Translations under genes and position numbers: made by a program
In this document: positions 60,871 through 64,000 of the stretch, piece after piece
Position numbering within the stretch: position 1 is the first letter of the stretch
How the letters are laid out: each line of letters begins with the position of its first letter
The notes under the pieces: model-generated
What the model was told of the DNA's origin: nothing
Databases searched by the model: none
Seen by the model: only the letters and a program-made list of their open reading frames with translations
Source of the DNA: Silurus meridionalis
Taxonomy: Eukaryota > Chordata > Actinopteri > Siluriformes > Siluridae
Assembly: GCF_014805685.1 (NCBI RefSeq)
Contig: NC_060909.1
Span: forward strand, 6,988,792 to 7,052,791
DNA: 64,000 bases
Direction of reading: 5' to 3'

Positions 60871-63771
60871 CTATAAAAGAGGAGAAGGAAAAGAAAGACA
60901 CTGCTGAGAATCACATGGAATTTAATAAAAATGTCTGTTGAGCTCAAATGGTTAAATGCAACAAAATCCAAAATTACAATTAAGTCTCAGATTTTAAAGT
61001 TGACTTATTTCCTTTCCTATTCACAACTACCGAATTTAGTTGGAAATTAAATAGGCAGTTTATGCAGCAAAACTATAGCAATCTTGTTCCCCTGGAATTA
61101 AAATGTAGAACCCTGCAGATGTTAAATAACTGTTGGATAAAAATCACAATTACAAACTTTCTCACAACTGTAAAGAAGTGAGACAGTCCTGGCAGAGTTG
61201 CTGAGATTTTAAACCATGAGAAGCAAAGGAAGGTTTTTTCCACATTTAAAGCCTTTTATTAGCCAAAATAACATCTGCTTCCCTCTGTGTGAGATTATAC
61301 ACTACTGAAATCTGTGATTTTCCAATGCTCGTTCCTAAAGTTCTTTAGGAAAATGAACAGAATCCTAGTTTTTGCATGGAAAAAAAAAAAAAAAAAAAAA
61401 AAAGACAGTTTAAATTCCAAAGTGCCATTTTAGAATTACAAGGTTAATTGGAAGAAGTTTCCCCTGAAGGTTGATGCCATGAACTGTTTTTTCCCACCCC
61501 ATTTAAAAAAAAAAAAAAAGGAGAAGTTATAAGTCTGAATGAGTCAGTCTCAAACCAAGCAACTGAGATTTGCCTGTAAACACTGACGTGCTTGGTCTGA
61601 GAATTTCAGAGGCCATTGGATTTTTTGACTCAGCGGAATGGCAAAATGAGATGTTTCCTCTATGGAGGGGTTTTGTGCTCTCTTGCCTGTGGTGGCTGAG
61701 CTGCTCTACTGACTTCAGACGTGCTTGCGGCTGCTGGGTACAGCACTGGCTGCAGCTGCTTCCTGTTGGACTCTATTTATAACCAGCTTCACAGCCTTGG
61801 TTGTCAATCTATCTCGCTGGTCTTGCCTGGGCACACAGCACCACATGACCTCCACTTCTCAAACAGCAAAAGCAAAAGTAACAAAGAAATGAATGCTAGA
61901 TTGAATGCTAGATATGGATTCCCTTATGCCAGAGGAACCAGCAAACTACAGTTTCAGCGAAATTCTGAAACCATTTTTCTTCCTGCATGTGATAAAGCCT
62001 TGCATCCTCATTCTGCCCTGACCATCAATGCAAATCCAATATAAAAATGCGGCCAAGAAGAAGGAAAAAAAAAAAGGTATTTAATTTAAAGAGGGAGTGA
62101 AGCAAAGCATTAGCATTTAGGAACAAATATTACAGAGCATGGGAGCATAACACTAATTCGTGGCTGCTTGGAAAGGAAGTAAATAATCCAGTCTAATTGT
62201 CTTTAAAACTATGAGACAGTGTGGAGCATAAAAAAGACGAGTCTTCCAGTATTCATTTTCTTCACTGCGCTGTAGGAGCTAGAAAACAGGGTAGGTATTG
62301 ACCTGGGACTGATGCAATGCCCTGAAAGTAAACCACTAAAAAAAGGACTCAAGAACCTCTAAACACAATGGACATTTGTCTAGATATGGAAATTATACAT
62401 AAACCGATACACACATTGAGACATGGGAATGCAACACAAATACTTCAAATAATCACTTGTTGGGTTAATTATCCAGCGCAACCTGCTTTCTTTTTTCAGG
62501 TTTCAATCCAAGTGACATCAGAGGAATGGAAAGGTTAACACAAATTGCTTTAGTGTCTTCATGGCATTTAGACAGCAGTATTAAAAACGAAATGCAATTA
62601 TTTCGCTGTATAATTGTGTATACATGTGCAAGGTGTTTATGCATGGGTTTGCAGAGATATTTAGAGGATATTTATCCTGATACTTCAGAGTCTATTTCAC
62701 AACAGTTTCGCAAGCATGACTTTTTTTTACTTAGAAGGTGCTTTTACAGAACAGCATCTGCAGTTTGTGTTTTATTCACACCAAAATTAAGTTATGAAAT
62801 ATTTGAGGCTTATGTTTTGTTATTATAAAACTAAAACTAGAGCCAGTCAGCACTAACGCAAACAGTGGACTTTTAGTCCTATTTACACGTAGGCTACAGC
62901 GTATGTGGATGCCGGTTATGTCAGTAATTTCCAGGCTGTCCCAAAGGTGCAAAATTTTCAATTGTAATATCCAACGCAAACTAAAATCAACTTCCAGTTC
63001 CGTCAGGATTCTCAAATCAAATACTTTACATGTCAGAGAACAAAAATATGACTGTGCAGAACATTACTTATAAAGTCATTGAGTGGCATTACCTTTTGGG
63101 TCTCAAAACTTGGCTAGAAATAGACTGGTTGAGCAATGACCATTTTGTAATGATAAAGGGAAAAGAGTGCAAAGTAGAAATAGTCCCTTATAGTATATAG
63201 AGTAAACATAATATTTTGTCTGTCTGTTCTGGAAAAGAAAGTAAATAACATGCAAAAATATAAACAAGGCAGTCTGGAATTTGTTTAGTCTAGGTTTCCA
63301 GACACTTGGGGGAAAAAGGCTGTGTGTTACATCTGGTTAGACAGACATGGCATAAAAAAAATCTAAACTAGGATGACAACAGAGGAGTGAGAAGCAAAGG
63401 ATAAGCATAAATTTTAATAAAGAAATCACATTCAGAACGAAAGATGCAAATCCTCAGACTGAATTTTTTCAATGGGTAAATTATTCACCCATTATTCAAT
63501 ATTCCTAAAAAAACAACAACTCTTCAGCACAAGACCCACTGAAGTGAATATGCCACACATTGCTTTAACATATGCTCCTACTAAAGCAGTCCTGTGAACA
63601 CAGTGAAAATGTTTATAGACACTAAGCATTGGTCTTTACTGATATGGTGCCATCGTGAGGTTCAGAAATATGTTGCACAAAACCAAAACTTCAATGAGAC
63701 GATGCCGGTATGAGCATATATTAAAAATAAGACTAAACAACAAAATCAGGCAGGGCAGAAAAGCAATAATA
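60871..63771 (-). other. slc39a13 intron (upstream exons not in window)
   Basis: No sequence matching the earlier ZIP13 exons (TM1 to TM3) was found here, so this is taken as one intron continuing beyond the window. It contains poly(A) runs (61381-61403, 61507-61519). The 100- to 107-codon frames at 61721-62044 and 62526-62828 have no recognisable features. Confidence 0.5.
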
Positions 63772-64000
63772 TACAGTGCATCTGGAAAGCGTTTACTTTA
63801 TCTACATCTCATATTATAGCCTTTTTCAAAAATGGATTACTTTATTTTCCTGATTACCCGATTGAACATCTCTGGCGAGATCTGAAAATGGCTGTGCACT
63901 GACGCTCCCCATCCATCCTAATGGAACTCGAGAGGTTCTGCAAAGAAGAATGGGAGAATCTGACCCAAAAAAAAAAAAAAAAAAAAAAAAAGGTACCAGC
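63772..64000 (+). mobile_element. Tc1-like transposon, internally deleted, cut by window edge
   Basis: Starts tacagtgcatctggaaagcg, the standard end of a fish Tc1 family. It jumps to the transposase C-terminus (IEHLWRDLKMAVH, then a stop, then LERFCKEEWENLTQ) and a poly(A) run. Most of the body is missing. Confidence 0.75.

Noticed and set aside
62526..62828. 100-codon open frame in the slc39a13 intron
   Set aside because: Does not match ZIP13 upstream exons; no flanking splice sites that would place it in the gene.

Overview
The window is animal nuclear DNA, almost certainly from a teleost fish. It is AT-rich, crowded with microsatellites, and full of fish-type repeats: Tc1/mariner elements, L2-type LINEs ending in TTGAC repeats, L1-like and tRNA-type SINE remnants. 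Three vertebrate genes are split into short exons with good GT/AG junctions. The repeat spectrum would suit an otophysan such as a catfish, but that is a weak inference.

Layout. 1-10 kb is gene-poor: half of a Tc1 element, microsatellites, a hairpin at 6.8 kb, a CpG-rich patch at 7.2-7.55 kb and a decayed Tc1 element. A possible non-coding first exon for gas2, preceded by a short MITE-like inverted-repeat unit, lies at 10.1-10.3 kb. The gas2 coding exons follow on the + strand (seven exons, 16372-30604; 422 codons plus stop). Its calponin-homology and GAR domains are joined by an unusually long Pro/Ser-rich linker carrying an uninterrupted (Pro-Glu)13 tract. About 3.5 kb downstream, tail to tail with gas2, lies tmem178b on the - strand (four coding exons, 34069-50226; 292 aa). 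Its 13-kb first intron holds a nearly full-length but broken L2-type LINE with an SGNH-hydrolase ORF1, plus two degenerate Tc1 elements. After a gene-poor interval (50.6-57 kb) come the last six coding exons of slc39a13 (ZIP13 zinc transporter) on the - strand (57058-60870). Its 5' exons lie beyond the right edge.

The three genes are not an operon and share no pathway. GAS2 is an actin/microtubule cross-linker, TMEM178B a four-TM claudin-like membrane protein, and ZIP13 an endomembrane zinc transporter. The most unusual features are a tmem178b exon whose 3' splice site is built from a (GT)n microsatellite, the expanded PE-repeat linker of gas2, and several disabled transposons whose breaks can be read directly. 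I found no convincing undescribed multi-gene system.
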